NCBI RefSeq assembly: GCF_016598475.1
Contig: NZ_JAEMUX010000021.1
Span: 1 to 64,000 of the forward strand
Direction: 5' to 3'
Length of the DNA: 64,000 bases
Source of the DNA: Streptomyces adelaidensis
Lineage (GTDB): Bacteria; Actinomycetota; Actinomycetes; Streptomycetales; Streptomycetaceae
Within the stretch, counting starts at the first letter, position 1. Every line of letters starts with the position of its first letter. The notes under the pieces were generated by a model that was not told the origin of the DNA, made no database searches, and saw nothing but the letters and a program-made list of their open reading frames with translations. Made by a program: the position numbers and the translations under genes. Positions 51,845 through 61,136 of this stretch are shown piece by piece.

Positions 51845-53113
51845 ATGAACGGTCCAGGGCTGCTTGTGGTGCACGTGATCGTGCTGCTCGGCCTCATGCT
51901 TCTGATCGCCGCCATCGGGCGGATGGGGGCCAGGCTGCTGCGTCTGCCATCGGTCATCGGGGAGATTCTGCTGAGTCTGCTCCTCGGTCCCGTCCTGGTG
52001 GCCCTGGTGGGCCGACGGACGTTCCGGGCCTGGCTGCCCGAGAACATCACCGGCCTGCTGACCCAGATGGGCAATGTGGGGCTCCTGCTGTTCCTGGTCG
52101 GCATCGTCTACCGGTTGGACCATGGATCGGCCGGGCTGCGCAGCCGCGCGGTGAGCCGGGTGACAGTGGGGCTGTTCGGGCTGCCGCTGCTGACCGGGCT
52201 GGCTTTCTCCGGGTGGCTGTTCCGGTTCGGCCCGGCCGAGTTGCGCGGCAGCGCGCCCTGGCCCGCGCTGCTGGTCCTGCTGACCGTGGCGATGAGCGTG
52301 ACCGCGGTACCCGTGCTCGCGCGCATCATCGAGGAACGCAAGGAGAACCTGGGCCGCTCCGGCGAGCTCACGATGATGTCCGCCATGGTCATCGACACCC
52401 TGGCCTGGCTGCTGTTGATCCTGGCGCTGGGCCTGGCCGCGGGCGGGCTCGGCGGGATCGGCGCGTCCCTCGCCGCGACCGTGGTCGGTGTGGCGGTGGC
52501 CTTCGCGGGGCATCGGGCGCTGTCGAGGCCGACGGTCGGACAGGCGTGCGCCCGGAACCCGCGGGGGGTGACCGTACTGCTCGCCCTGGCCACCGTGGTG
52601 GCGGGCACTCAGGCGCACAGCTTCGGCCTGACCGCCGTCTTCGGCGCGTTCGTGGTCGGGTCGATGATCCCGAAGGACGACACGCACTGTCCGTGGCCGT
52701 CGATGGTGGACACGCTCAGCCGGGTGGGCCGGGCGCTGGTACCGGTGTTCTTCGTCGTCACCGGAGTGACGCTGTCGACCGGGGCGTCGCTCTCGCTGCC
52801 CTGGACGGCGGGGCTCCTGGCGACGGTCCTGGCGATCCTCGGCAAGGTCGGCGGCGGCTACCTCGGCGCGCGATGGGCCGGGGAGGAGCGCCGGGGCGCG
52901 CTGCGCGTGGGCGTGCTCGGCAACACCCGGGGGCTGACCGAGGTCGTGGTGCTCCAGGTCGGCTACAGCGCGGGCATCCTCACGGCGGGGCTGTTCGTCG
53001 CACTGCTGGTGATGGCGCTGGTCACGACCTGTCTCACCGGTCCCCTGCTCTCCCTCATCGATCGACAGGCGACGCGTGAGGTGTCGCTGGTGCGAGAAGG
53101 CGATGTGTCGTGA
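51845..53113 (+). CDS. CPA2 family cation:proton antiporter (RebU-like)
   Basis: A 422-residue membrane protein with about twelve helices of the KefB/NhaS3-type CPA2 family (LLRLPSVIGEILLSLLLGP near residue 35; NVGLLLFLVGIVYRLD near residue 83; AVFGAFVVGSMIP near residue 270; GNTRGLTEVVVLQVGY near residue 360). No TrkA-type regulatory domain follows. Rebeccamycin-type clusters carry a related antiporter next to the halogenase, so it may serve product export or resistance, though this is inference. It lies 24 bases after the halogenase and overlaps the reductase start by four bases. Confidence 0.88.
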   Translation: MNGPGLLVVHVIVLLGLMLLIAAIGRMGARLLRLPSVIGEILLSLLLGPVLVALVGRRTFRAWLPENITGLLTQMGNVGLLLFLVGIVYRLDHGSAGLRSRAVSRVTVGLFGLPLLTGLAFSGWLFRFGPAELRGSAPWPALLVLLTVAMSVTAVPVLARIIEERKENLGRSGELTMMSAMVIDTLAWLLLILALGLAAGGLGGIGASLAATVVGVAVAFAGHRALSRPTVGQACARNPRGVTVLLALATVVAGTQAHSFGLTAVFGAFVVGSMIPKDDTHCPWPSMVDTLSRVGRALVPVFFVVTGVTLSTGASLSLPWTAGLLATVLAILGKVGGGYLGARWAGEERRGALRVGVLGNTRGLTEVVVLQVGYSAGILTAGLFVALLVMALVTTCLTGPLLSLIDRQATREVSLVREGDVS

Positions 53114-53610
53114 AGGCTGCCGGCCATGTCACCCCGAACAGTTTCCGTTCCCTGATGGCGGGCTTCCCCACGGGTATCGCCGTCCTCACCACCAATGACG
53201 CGGACGGGCATCCCAAGGGCATGACCTGCTCGTCCGTGTGCGCCGTTTCGCTGGAACCGCCGACACTGCTGGTCTGCGTCCGTGACGGCAGCCCGACCTT
53301 GGAGGCCATGCTGCACCAGGGCACCTTCGCGGTGAACCTGCTGCACGGCGGGGCCCGCCCGACCGCGGAGCTGTTCGCCTCGGGCGACCCCGACCGCTTC
53401 GACCTGGTTCGCTGGCAGGACGACGCGGAGCGCGGTGGCCCGCATCTGGTCGAGGACGCCCATACGGTGGCCGACTGCCGGATCAGCCGACGGCACGGCG
53501 TCGGGGACCACACGGTGGTCTTCGGCGAGGTCTTCCGGGTCACCTACCATCGCGATCCTCATCCGCTGATGTACGGGATGCGCCGATACGAGGAGTGGCC
53601 GGCGGGCTGA
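53110..53610 (+). CDS. rebF: NAD(P)H:flavin reductase partner of the halogenase
   Basis: A 166-residue flavin reductase of the HpaC-like family with the split-barrel signature SFRSLMAGFPTGIAVLTTNDADGHPKGMTCSSVCAVSLEPPTLLVCV in the first 65 residues and a final FGEVFRVTYHRDPHPLMY segment. It should supply FADH2 to the tryptophan halogenase and perhaps to the FAD monooxygenases. The GTG at 53110 overlaps the antiporter stop, so translation is coupled. Confidence 0.92.
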   Translation: MKAAGHVTPNSFRSLMAGFPTGIAVLTTNDADGHPKGMTCSSVCAVSLEPPTLLVCVRDGSPTLEAMLHQGTFAVNLLHGGARPTAELFASGDPDRFDLVRWQDDAERGGPHLVEDAHTVADCRISRRHGVGDHTVVFGEVFRVTYHRDPHPLMYGMRRYEEWPAG

Positions 53611-53640
53611 CGCACACCGGCCCGTCCCTGTCGCCCGCGG

Positions 53641-54447
53641 TCAGCGGTCGCCGAGAATCCACTCGGTGGCCGCCTCGGCCGCGGGCGTCCGCCATTCCCC
53701 GCTCCGGTCGGCGTCGATCTCCACCAGCCGGTGGGCACAGGTCAGCGCCTTGTCCGCCGCGCGGGAGGACTCCACGGGGACGGTTGTCGGCCCGGCACCG
53801 TGCACGATCAGTGTGGGCGCGGCGATCACGTCGAGCACCCCGCGCGGCTGCAGCCAGAACACCTCGTTGAGCATGGCCCTGCCCAGTACGAAGGAGGGCG
53901 TGTACGCGAGCCGTCCGGTGGCCAGCAACTCACGCCCGGCCGGCTCGTCGAGGTAGTCGCTCGACCACTCGCGCCGCGCGTCGACGAAGTGCTCCTTGTA
54001 GTCGATCAGCGGGTTGAACAGCACCAGCCGGGAGACCTCCGCACCGCGACGGGCCGCGAAGCCCGCCGCGACGCCGCCGGTGAAGCCGGTGGCCACCAAG
54101 GCCGGTCGGGTGGTGCCGACCCGCTCACGCAGGTGATCCAGGCCGGAGCCGATCACATTGAGCAGCATGGACAGGCTCAACTCCTCCTGCCTGCCCTCGC
54201 TCTCGCCGTGGCCCGGCAGGTCGAAGCGGAGGCTGGCCACGCCCTGGGCGGCCAGTGCGTCGGCCAGCGGGGCGAAGAACCCGTCCTGCTCGCGGGTCCC
54301 GCCCTCGCCGTGCAGGAACAGCACGGCCTGCTCGGGCTCGGCCCGGGGGGCGAGCAGCGTACCGGCCAGACGCAAGCCGTCGTGGGTTCGGACGGTGGTG
54401 CTCGTCCCCCTCGTCGAGGGCGCGGTCGTGGGGGTGGGATCAGACAT
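53641..54447 (-). CDS. Alpha/beta-hydrolase-fold protein without a normal catalytic triad
   Basis: A 268-residue alpha/beta-hydrolase-fold protein (VLFLHGEGGTREQDGFFAPLADALAAQGVASLRFDLPGHGES near residue 45; PTLIVHGAGPTTVPVESS near residue 215). The nucleophile elbow, normally G-x-S-x-G, reads GFTGG, so Ser is Thr. The acid after HG, usually HGxxDxxVP, reads HGAGPTTVP, without Asp, and the late His is replaced in DADRSGEW. It is unlikely to be a normal esterase. It is the only gene in this part of the cluster on the minus strand, divergent from the amino-acid oxidase. Confidence 0.82.
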   Translation of the reverse strand: MSDPTPTTAPSTRGTSTTVRTHDGLRLAGTLLAPRAEPEQAVLFLHGEGGTREQDGFFAPLADALAAQGVASLRFDLPGHGESEGRQEELSLSMLLNVIGSGLDHLRERVGTTRPALVATGFTGGVAAGFAARRGAEVSRLVLFNPLIDYKEHFVDARREWSSDYLDEPAGRELLATGRLAYTPSFVLGRAMLNEVFWLQPRGVLDVIAAPTLIVHGAGPTTVPVESSRAADKALTCAHRLVEIDADRSGEWRTPAAEAATEWILGDR

Positions 54448-54698
54448 GCCGGACTCCCGTGTCATGGAGGGGCGGGCCGCAAGTATGGCTTCGGGATCCG
54501 GGCCGCCGATGCGCGTACGCGCGGAATCCGTTGCCTCGTGTGGTGTGAAGCGCCCGTCGGAGCGGAAGCCGCACCGTCCTGGCAAGCCAAACCGTCAAGG
54601 AGCGGCGCCCGCTGGGGATGTGTGGGCGGGGCCCCACTCATCACGATGGGCGCCAGCCGGTCACGGCCCGAACATCCCTCTCTGGCAAAGGAGTCAGG
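54448..54698. promoter_or_regulatory. Divergent promoter region before the amino-acid oxidase
   Basis: This 251-base region separates the minus-strand hydrolase gene from the plus-strand oxidase gene and must hold promoters for both. An AAAGGAG ribosome site at 54687-54693 fixes the GTG start of the oxidase. No operator is recognised. Confidence 0.5.
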
Positions 54699-56210
54699 GT
54701 GTACGCACACGACCTGTCGGGAGCCCCGCACTGGGCCACGCCCGGCCAGAGGGCGAAGAGGATCACCGTTGTCGGAGCCGGCCTCGCCGGACTGACAGCG
54801 GCCTATGAACTGGAACGGCTGGGGCACAGCGTCCAAGTGCTGGAGGCCCGGCTGACGCTGGGCGGCAGGGTCCGTACACATGTCTTCTCCGACTCGCCGA
54901 ACGGTCCCCTCGCCGAGCTGGGTGCCATGCGTATCCCCGCCTCGCACCACCGCACCATGCGCTGGATCGATGTGCTCGGACTCAGCGACCGGGTCCGGCA
55001 GTTCCGCACGCTGTTCTCCGACGATGCCAGCTATCTGGAGTCCCCGGCCGGGCACCTGCGGGTCCGCGACGCGTCCCCGGCACTGGTGAAGGCGTTCCGT
55101 GAGGGGCTGCCGCCGGGGAGCGACTACCGTGCGGAGACCGTCCTGTGCGCGGCGTGGCTGAGCGCCAGCGTCAACGCGGTGGCGCCGGGCTCCTTCCGGC
55201 AGAGTCTCCAGACCGGCCTCAACGTGGAGTTGCTGGAGCTGCTGGAAGACATCGACGTCCGCCCGTTCATCGTCGACGGCGCCAACGAGCGGATCGACCT
55301 CAACCGGTTCTTCGCCAACAACCCGGGCTTCGCCCGGACCAGCAGGCTCAGTAACTTCTTCGACGACGTCGTCATCGAGACCTCCTCAGCGCTGTTCCGT
55401 CTGGACGGCGGGATGGACCAGATCGCCCGTCGACTGGCCGAGCGGGTGCGCGGGCCGATCCACCGGGGGCGCCGTGTGGTGGGCCTGCACGCGCAGCCCG
55501 ACGGCGTTCTGATCGAGATGCGGCACGGGCTGGCCACGGTGTCCCGACACTGTGACTACGTGCTGTGCACGGTGCCGTTCTCGGTGCTGCGCGGGATGCG
55601 GTTCAGCGGCATGGGCGATGACAAGACCGCGGTGATCCACGACATGCAGTACTGGCCGGCCACCAAGATCGCGGTGCACTGCCAGGAGGCGTTCTGGGAG
55701 CGCGACGGGATCAGCGGCGGAGGCTCGTTCACCGGAGGGCTGGTGCGCCAGACCTACTACCCGCCGGTGGAGAGCGATCCTCGGCTGGGCGCCGCGCTGC
55801 TGGCCAGCTACACGATCGGACCGGACGCCGACACACTCGGCCGGGTGCCCCCGGACAGGCGGGCGGCGGCGGTGCTCGACGAACTCCAGGCGATTCACCC
55901 GGAGTTGGGTCGGCCCGGCATGGTGCTGGACGTGGTGAGCCAGGCGTGGGGCGAGGACCCGACGAGTATGGGCGCCGCAGCGGTGCGCTGGAGCAAGGAC
56001 CCCGCCGCCGCGGAGGAGGAGCGGATTCTGGCGGCCAGGTCCGACCGCACCTTGTTCTTCGCGGGCGAGCACTGCTCGTCCCACCCGGCGTGGATAGAGG
56101 GCGCGATCGAATCAGGGGTCGCGGCCGCGCAGGAGATCGACGCATATGTTCCCGCCCCCCGCCGGGTACTGGCGGCGGGCTACCGAAAGGTGCCGGGGGA
56201 CTCGGTCTGA
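54699..56210 (+). CDS. rebO: L-tryptophan oxidase (RebO-like)
   Basis: A 503-residue flavin amine/amino-acid oxidase. The FAD-binding motif is ITVVGAGLAGLTAAYELERLG near residue 21, followed by EARLTLGGRVRT and the substrate-entry segment ELGAMRIPASHHRTMRWIDVLGL near residue 70; the C-terminal FAD motif is LFFAGEHCSSHPAWIEGAIESGVAAA near residue 452. The family oxidises L-tryptophan (or chlorotryptophan) to the indole-3-pyruvate imine, the substrate for RebD. It is translated from GTG with a strong ribosome site and is followed at 43 bases by a FAD monooxygenase. Confidence 0.92.
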   Translation: MYAHDLSGAPHWATPGQRAKRITVVGAGLAGLTAAYELERLGHSVQVLEARLTLGGRVRTHVFSDSPNGPLAELGAMRIPASHHRTMRWIDVLGLSDRVRQFRTLFSDDASYLESPAGHLRVRDASPALVKAFREGLPPGSDYRAETVLCAAWLSASVNAVAPGSFRQSLQTGLNVELLELLEDIDVRPFIVDGANERIDLNRFFANNPGFARTSRLSNFFDDVVIETSSALFRLDGGMDQIARRLAERVRGPIHRGRRVVGLHAQPDGVLIEMRHGLATVSRHCDYVLCTVPFSVLRGMRFSGMGDDKTAVIHDMQYWPATKIAVHCQEAFWERDGISGGGSFTGGLVRQTYYPPVESDPRLGAALLASYTIGPDADTLGRVPPDRRAAAVLDELQAIHPELGRPGMVLDVVSQAWGEDPTSMGAAAVRWSKDPAAAEEERILAARSDRTLFFAGEHCSSHPAWIEGAIESGVAAAQEIDAYVPAPRRVLAAGYRKVPGDSV

Positions 56211-56253
56211 GCCCCGGCCATACGACCCACTGACGCTCATCGAGGAGAGCACC

Positions 56254-57891
56254 ATGACCTCCTTCCAACAGACCGACGTGCTGATCGTCGGCGGTGGTCC
56301 CATCGGCATGGCCATGGCACTCGAACTGCGCTCGCGGGGCGTGGACTTCGTGCTGGTCGAGGCCGGCGACGGAGCGGTGTCGCACCCGAGGGTCAGCAGC
56401 ATCGGCCCGCGCTCCATGGAATTGTTCCGGCGGTGGGGCGTGGCCGACCGGATCCGTGACTCCGGCTGGCCGGGGGACCATCCGCTGGACTGTGTCTGGG
56501 TCACGCGGATCGGCGGTCACGAGCTGTTCCGGCTGCCCCGGCACACCATGGACACCCGTCCGATGTTCCGGCACACCCCGGAGCCGGACGCGGTCTGTCC
56601 CCAGCACTGGCTCGGGCCGCTGCTCCGTGAGGAGTTGGGAGTCCACCCCGACGGCCCGATCCGGATGCGGACCGAACTGGAGGGGTTCGAGCAGGACGAG
56701 TCCGGGGTGACCGCGAGGATCACCGACCTGGTCCCCGGCGAGAGCGTCACCCTCCGCGCCCGGTACCTCGTCGCCTGCGACGGCGCGTCGTCGCCGATCC
56801 GCAAGAGCTGTGGGATCTCCGCCCCGGCACGCCACAAGACACAGGTGTTCCGCAACATCCTCTTCCGCGCGCCGCGACTGAGGGAGGAACTGGGGGAGCG
56901 CAACGCTGGCTTCTACTACCTGATGCTCTCCTCCGCGCTGCGGTTCCCGGTGCGCGCGCTGGACGGCAGGGAGCTCTACCGGTTGACCGTAGGTCTCCAG
57001 GGCGACCCGGAGTCCCTGGCCGATCCCGAGACCCTGGTGCGCAGGGCGATCGCCGTGGACACCCCGTTGGAGGTCCTGTCGGACAGCGAGTGGCATCTCG
57101 TGCACCGGGTCGCGGACGACTTCCGGAACGGCCGGGTGTTCCTGGTCGGTGACTCCGCGCACACGCTGTCTCCCTCGGGCGGCTTCGGTATGAACACCGG
57201 TATCTGCGGTGCGGCCGACCTCGGGTGGAAGCTCGCGGCACAGCTCGCCGGGTGGGCCGGACCCGGGCTGCTGGACACCTACACCACCGAGCGGCAGCCG
57301 GTCGCGTTCGAGGGCCTGGAGGAGGCCAACCGAAATCTGGTGCGCGCCATGAAGCGACAGGTGCCCGAGGAACTCGACGACGACACATCCGCCGGTGAAC
57401 AGGCCCGGCGCGGCATCGGTGAACAACTCGCCCGTGGCGGGGTGGCCAGGGAGTTCGACGCGCCGGAGATCCACCTGGGCTTCAGCTACGCCGACTCGCC
57501 CGTCGTGGTGCCCGACCCGACGGTGTCACCGGAGGAGCGACTGGACCGGCGGCCGAACACCCGGCCGGGCTCACGCGCCCCGCACGCCTGGGTCGAGCCC
57601 GGTGTGTCCACCCTGGACCTCTTCGGCGACGGATTCGTGCTGCTGAACTGCGCGGGCTCCGACGAACTCGCCCCCTTCGAACGCGCCTTCGCCGAGCGGG
57701 GCGTACCGCTGACCGTCGTCGCGTGTGACGTACCCGAGGTTGTCAAGGCGTACGAGCGGCCCTATGTGCTGGTCCGCCCGGACGGGCACGTGGCGTGGCG
57801 GGGGAGTGAACCACCTGGCGACCCCGGCGTGATCGCCGATCGGGTACGGGGCGCGATCCCGTCCTTCTCCGGAACCGAGGACAACGCATGA
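56254..57891 (+). CDS. rebC: FAD-dependent monooxygenase, RebC/StaC-like
   Basis: A 545-residue group A flavoprotein monooxygenase. LIVGGGPIGMAMALEL near residue 11, CDGASSPIRKS near residue 174 and VGDSAHTLSPSGGFGMNTGI near residue 296 are the three FAD motifs. It lies directly between RebO- and P450-type genes and overlaps the P450 start by four bases, as expected for RebC/StaC, which works with the P450 on chromopyrrolic acid and sets the oxidation state of the pyrrole ring. Assignment as RebC rather than an indolotryptoline-type tailoring oxygenase rests on position. Confidence 0.75.
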   Translation: MTSFQQTDVLIVGGGPIGMAMALELRSRGVDFVLVEAGDGAVSHPRVSSIGPRSMELFRRWGVADRIRDSGWPGDHPLDCVWVTRIGGHELFRLPRHTMDTRPMFRHTPEPDAVCPQHWLGPLLREELGVHPDGPIRMRTELEGFEQDESGVTARITDLVPGESVTLRARYLVACDGASSPIRKSCGISAPARHKTQVFRNILFRAPRLREELGERNAGFYYLMLSSALRFPVRALDGRELYRLTVGLQGDPESLADPETLVRRAIAVDTPLEVLSDSEWHLVHRVADDFRNGRVFLVGDSAHTLSPSGGFGMNTGICGAADLGWKLAAQLAGWAGPGLLDTYTTERQPVAFEGLEEANRNLVRAMKRQVPEELDDDTSAGEQARRGIGEQLARGGVAREFDAPEIHLGFSYADSPVVVPDPTVSPEERLDRRPNTRPGSRAPHAWVEPGVSTLDLFGDGFVLLNCAGSDELAPFERAFAERGVPLTVVACDVPEVVKAYERPYVLVRPDGHVAWRGSEPPGDPGVIADRVRGAIPSFSGTEDNA

Positions 57892-59138
57892 GGCACACAT
57901 CCGCCGGCGGGACGCTGCCGCCGTTCGATCTGAAGGGCTGGTCCGCCGAGGACGTGGCCGACCCCTACCCGGTCTACCGGCGTTATCGTGAGGCCTCCCC
58001 GGTGCACCGGGGCGCGGACGCGACCGGACACGACACCTTCTATGTGTTCGGTCACGACGAGGTGACCGAGGTCCTGTCCGGCCAGGCGTACGGGCGCAGC
58101 GCGCGGGTGGCTCAGAAGGGGAGCCCGAGCCCGCCCACGATGGTCCCGTCGGACCGTGTCGCGCTGCGCTCCCTGGTGGAGAACTGGCTGGTCTTCCTCG
58201 ACCCGCCCCGCCACACCGAGCTGCGGTCCCTGCTGAACGTCGAGTTCTCCCCCCGCGTGGTGTCGAACCTGCGCGACAGGATCACCGAGATCGCCACCGG
58301 ACTGCTCACGGCGATGGCGGGTGCCCGGGAGATCGATCTGCTCGAGTCCTTCTCGGCGCCGCTGCCCATCCTGGTCATCTCGGAGTTGCTGGGGGTGCCG
58401 CGCGAGGACTGGGACTGGATGCGGGACCGGGCGGTGGCGTTGCAGGAGGCCAGCAGCAGCCGGGCCGCGGTGCGCGCGGACGCCTACCAGGTCGCCGATA
58501 CCGCGGCGCGGGAACTCACCGTGTACTTCGGTGAGTTGGCCGCACGCCGCCGCGCCGGGGACGGCGACGACCTGGTGTCGCTGCTGGTGCGGGCGCAGAC
58601 ACGGGGCGGGCCGCTGTCCGATGACGAGATCGTGGCGACCTGCGTGCACCTGATGACGGCGGGCCACGAGACCACCACGAACGTGCTCGGCAAGTCCGTG
58701 CTGGCTCTGGCCACACGCCCACAGGAGCTGGCCCGGCTGCGGGCCGTGCGGCGGATCCCGGCCGCGGCGGTGGAGGAGCTGGTCCGCTTCGACTCGCCGG
58801 TGCAGTCGGTGAGCCGGTGGGCCTACCGGGACGAGCGGCTGGCCGGGCACGACATCCCTCGCGGCAGCAAGATCGTCGCCATGCTCGGAGCGGCCAACCG
58901 GGACCCGGCCCGCTTCGCCACCCCGGACACCCTGGTGCTGGACCGCCCCGCCGGCCGCAACATCGGTTTCGGCCTGGGCATCCACTACTGCCTGGGCGCG
59001 ACGCTGGCGCGGGCCGAGATCGAGATCGGGGTCGGTCTTCTGCTCCAGGCCCTGGGAGAGTTCACCGTGACCTCCGTGGACTATGCCCACGACATGGTCT
59101 TCCACGGCCCGTCACGGCTCATGCTGCACCGGAGCTGA
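57888..59138 (+). CDS. rebP: Cytochrome P450, RebP/StaP-like
   Basis: A 416-residue soluble P450. The I-helix oxygen-binding motif is LMTAGHETTTN near residue 258, the K-helix ExxR is EELVR near residue 300, and the heme-binding loop is FGLGIHYCLGATLA near residue 362 with the Cys ligand. In the bisindole pathway StaP/RebP couples the two indole rings of chromopyrrolic acid with decarboxylation. Context (RebO, RebC-like, RebD) supports this. It may be co-translated with the upstream monooxygenase. Confidence 0.88.
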   Translation: MRHTSAGGTLPPFDLKGWSAEDVADPYPVYRRYREASPVHRGADATGHDTFYVFGHDEVTEVLSGQAYGRSARVAQKGSPSPPTMVPSDRVALRSLVENWLVFLDPPRHTELRSLLNVEFSPRVVSNLRDRITEIATGLLTAMAGAREIDLLESFSAPLPILVISELLGVPREDWDWMRDRAVALQEASSSRAAVRADAYQVADTAARELTVYFGELAARRRAGDGDDLVSLLVRAQTRGGPLSDDEIVATCVHLMTAGHETTTNVLGKSVLALATRPQELARLRAVRRIPAAAVEELVRFDSPVQSVSRWAYRDERLAGHDIPRGSKIVAMLGAANRDPARFATPDTLVLDRPAGRNIGFGLGIHYCLGATLARAEIEIGVGLLLQALGEFTVTSVDYAHDMVFHGPSRLMLHRS

Positions 59139-59147
59139 CACTCGTGC

Positions 59148-60815
59148 TCATGCCGCACCGGCGCTGATGCTCGGCGCCGATGCGCGCAGCAGCACTTCGT
59201 CCAGGTGGTCGCGCACCTGCTGGACCGCGCCCGGATCACCCGGATCGGCGAGGGCCGCGATATGCCCGTCCGGGCGGACCAGCACCAACCGGGCACCGTC
59301 CACTCGGTAGGCACCGTACGCCGCCGTCTCACTCGGCGGGATCACATGGGTGGTCACCGGCGCCACATACCGGTCGGCCAGCCGCACCGCCAGCTCCTCC
59401 AGGTCCATGGACGTGGAGGAGCGCTCCCGGTTGTCAAACAGGAGTACGTGGTAGCCGCTGCCATGGGTCAGGTCGAGCACGCTGCGTGCGCCGTCGCACG
59501 TCTCGCTGATCGGCGCGTAGGGCGCGCGGTCGCCGGGCCGCAGCGCGCCCTTGGCGGACCGCGCCGCGTGCACCGCGCGGCTGCCCGGGTACTTCACCCA
59601 GAGCTGGGAGAACAGGTGGAAGAACATCCGCCGCACCGGGGCCAGACGACTGACCACGCCCACGACCCTGGTCGCCACATGCGCGCGCATCCACACGGCG
59701 ACGGCGTTGTCGCCGGTCTCCAGCTTGAAACCGAGATCGGTGCGCTTGAGCACGGTGCTCGCGACCGGACGACGCTCGGACTCGAAGGTGTCCAGCAGCC
59801 ACTCGGGGCTCTCGCCGTTGACCACCTGGGCGAGTTTCCAGGCCAGGTTGACCGCGTCGCCGATGCCCAGGTTCAGACCCTGACCGCCCGCCGGGTTGTG
59901 GATGTGCGCGGCGTCGCCGATCAGGAAGGAACTGCCGACCCGGAACCGTGAGGCGAGGCGGCTGTGGAAGCGGAACATCGATGCCCACTCGATCTCCTGG
60001 AGGCGGGCGTCGACGCGGAAGTAGGAGTCGAACCAGCGTTGCAGTTCGCCATGGTCCAGCGCCGCGTAGGCATCGTGCGAGGCCCCGCCCCGCTGCTCGG
60101 GTGCCCTGTGGAGGTGCGGCGGCACCACACCGAAGAGCCGGCAGCGGCCACTGGCGAGCGGCAGGATGCCGACGAAGCCACCCCGGGTGAGGTTCAGCCG
60201 CATCCCCTTGACACCGAGGTCCACATCGAGGGTCACGTCGGCCAGCATGCCGCTCTGCGTGTAGGTCTCGCCGTCGAAGTCCTGGCCGAGGAGATGGCGC
60301 ACGGTGCTGCTCGCCCCGTCCGCGCCGACCAGCCAGCGCGCGCTGACGGTCGAGGACGTCTCGTCGCGCCGCACGCCCGCTCGTACGCCGTCGCCCGTGT
60401 CGACCAGCTCGGTCAACGTGGAGTCCCACTCGACGGTCACCGCGTGCTCGGCCAGCGCGGACACCAGCAGCCGTTCGGTCTCGGACTGCTCCAGAGCCAG
60501 GGCGAAGGGGAACCGTGTCCGATCGGCGGTGCCCTCCCCGGCCAGCGGCATCGACCCGGCGTGGCGACCGCTCTCGTGGATGGCCACGTGGGTGATCGGC
60601 AGACCACGGGCCACGGCTGCCTCGGCGACACCGAGCCGGTCCAGGTACTCCAGGGTGCGAGCGTGCACGATGGCGGCGCGTGCCTGCTCGACCGGGCCGG
60701 GCTTGGCGTCGACGACCCGCACCCGGACCCCGTTCTGTGCCATCAGTAACGCGGCGGTCAGCCCGCTCGGACCTGCTCCTACCACGAGGACGTCACAATC
60801 GTGTAGGTCGCGCAT
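59148..60815 (-). CDS. Second FAD-dependent monooxygenase
   Basis: A 555-residue group A monooxygenase, PheA/TetX-like: VLVVGAGPSGLTAALLMAQNGV near residue 9, ARTLEYLDRLGV, VGADGASSTVRHLLG near residue 165 and LIGDAAHIHNPAGGQGLNLGIGDAVNLAWKLA near residue 303, then a thioredoxin-like C-terminal domain. Rebeccamycin and staurosporine pathways need only RebC/StaC; extra enzymes of this type are a hallmark of indolotryptoline pathways (cladoniamide, BE-54017), where they oxidise and rearrange the indolocarbazole. Start 60815 has AAGGGG upstream. It is convergent with the P450 gene, ending ten bases from it. Confidence 0.85.
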   Translation of the reverse strand: MRDLHDCDVLVVGAGPSGLTAALLMAQNGVRVRVVDAKPGPVEQARAAIVHARTLEYLDRLGVAEAAVARGLPITHVAIHESGRHAGSMPLAGEGTADRTRFPFALALEQSETERLLVSALAEHAVTVEWDSTLTELVDTGDGVRAGVRRDETSSTVSARWLVGADGASSTVRHLLGQDFDGETYTQSGMLADVTLDVDLGVKGMRLNLTRGGFVGILPLASGRCRLFGVVPPHLHRAPEQRGGASHDAYAALDHGELQRWFDSYFRVDARLQEIEWASMFRFHSRLASRFRVGSSFLIGDAAHIHNPAGGQGLNLGIGDAVNLAWKLAQVVNGESPEWLLDTFESERRPVASTVLKRTDLGFKLETGDNAVAVWMRAHVATRVVGVVSRLAPVRRMFFHLFSQLWVKYPGSRAVHAARSAKGALRPGDRAPYAPISETCDGARSVLDLTHGSGYHVLLFDNRERSSTSMDLEELAVRLADRYVAPVTTHVIPPSETAAYGAYRVDGARLVLVRPDGHIAALADPGDPGAVQQVRDHLDEVLLRASAPSISAGAA

Positions 60816-61136
60816 AGGGCCCCTTATCACATGCAAGTGGAAGCGGTGTCGGGGGCTCTCTTCGCCCCGACGCGGCGAGTATCACCGTCCGGCGGTCGCG
60901 TGCGCATCCTGCGCCGAGGGTCACCGGCGTGTGGTTTCTGACCGCGTGCCAGGGAGCCGATCGGTGCGATGCCTGAGAGCGCTCCTGCGAGGCGGGCGGC
61001 ACCCTACGTGAGTACGCAGGTTCTTGCGGTCGCCCGGTTGCGGTCGCCCGTCGGTGCGGAAGCTGTTCCAGCAGCCGGTTGCCCCACGGGCGGCCACCGC
61101 ACCCCGCCCCCGCCCTGAGATGTCGAGGACGCGCTC
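60816..61136. promoter_or_regulatory. 321-base divergent promoter region in the cluster
   Basis: It lies between the divergent starts of the second FAD monooxygenase and the methyltransferase. No gene is recognised. A short direct repeat, CGGTCGCCCG / CGGTTGCGGTCGCCCG, lies near 61026-61052. Promoters for both directions are expected here. Confidence 0.45.

Noticed and set aside
50387..52687. A 766-codon minus-strand frame inside the cluster
   Set aside because: It lies opposite the halogenase and antiporter genes, whose motifs are unmistakable, and has no recognisable domain.
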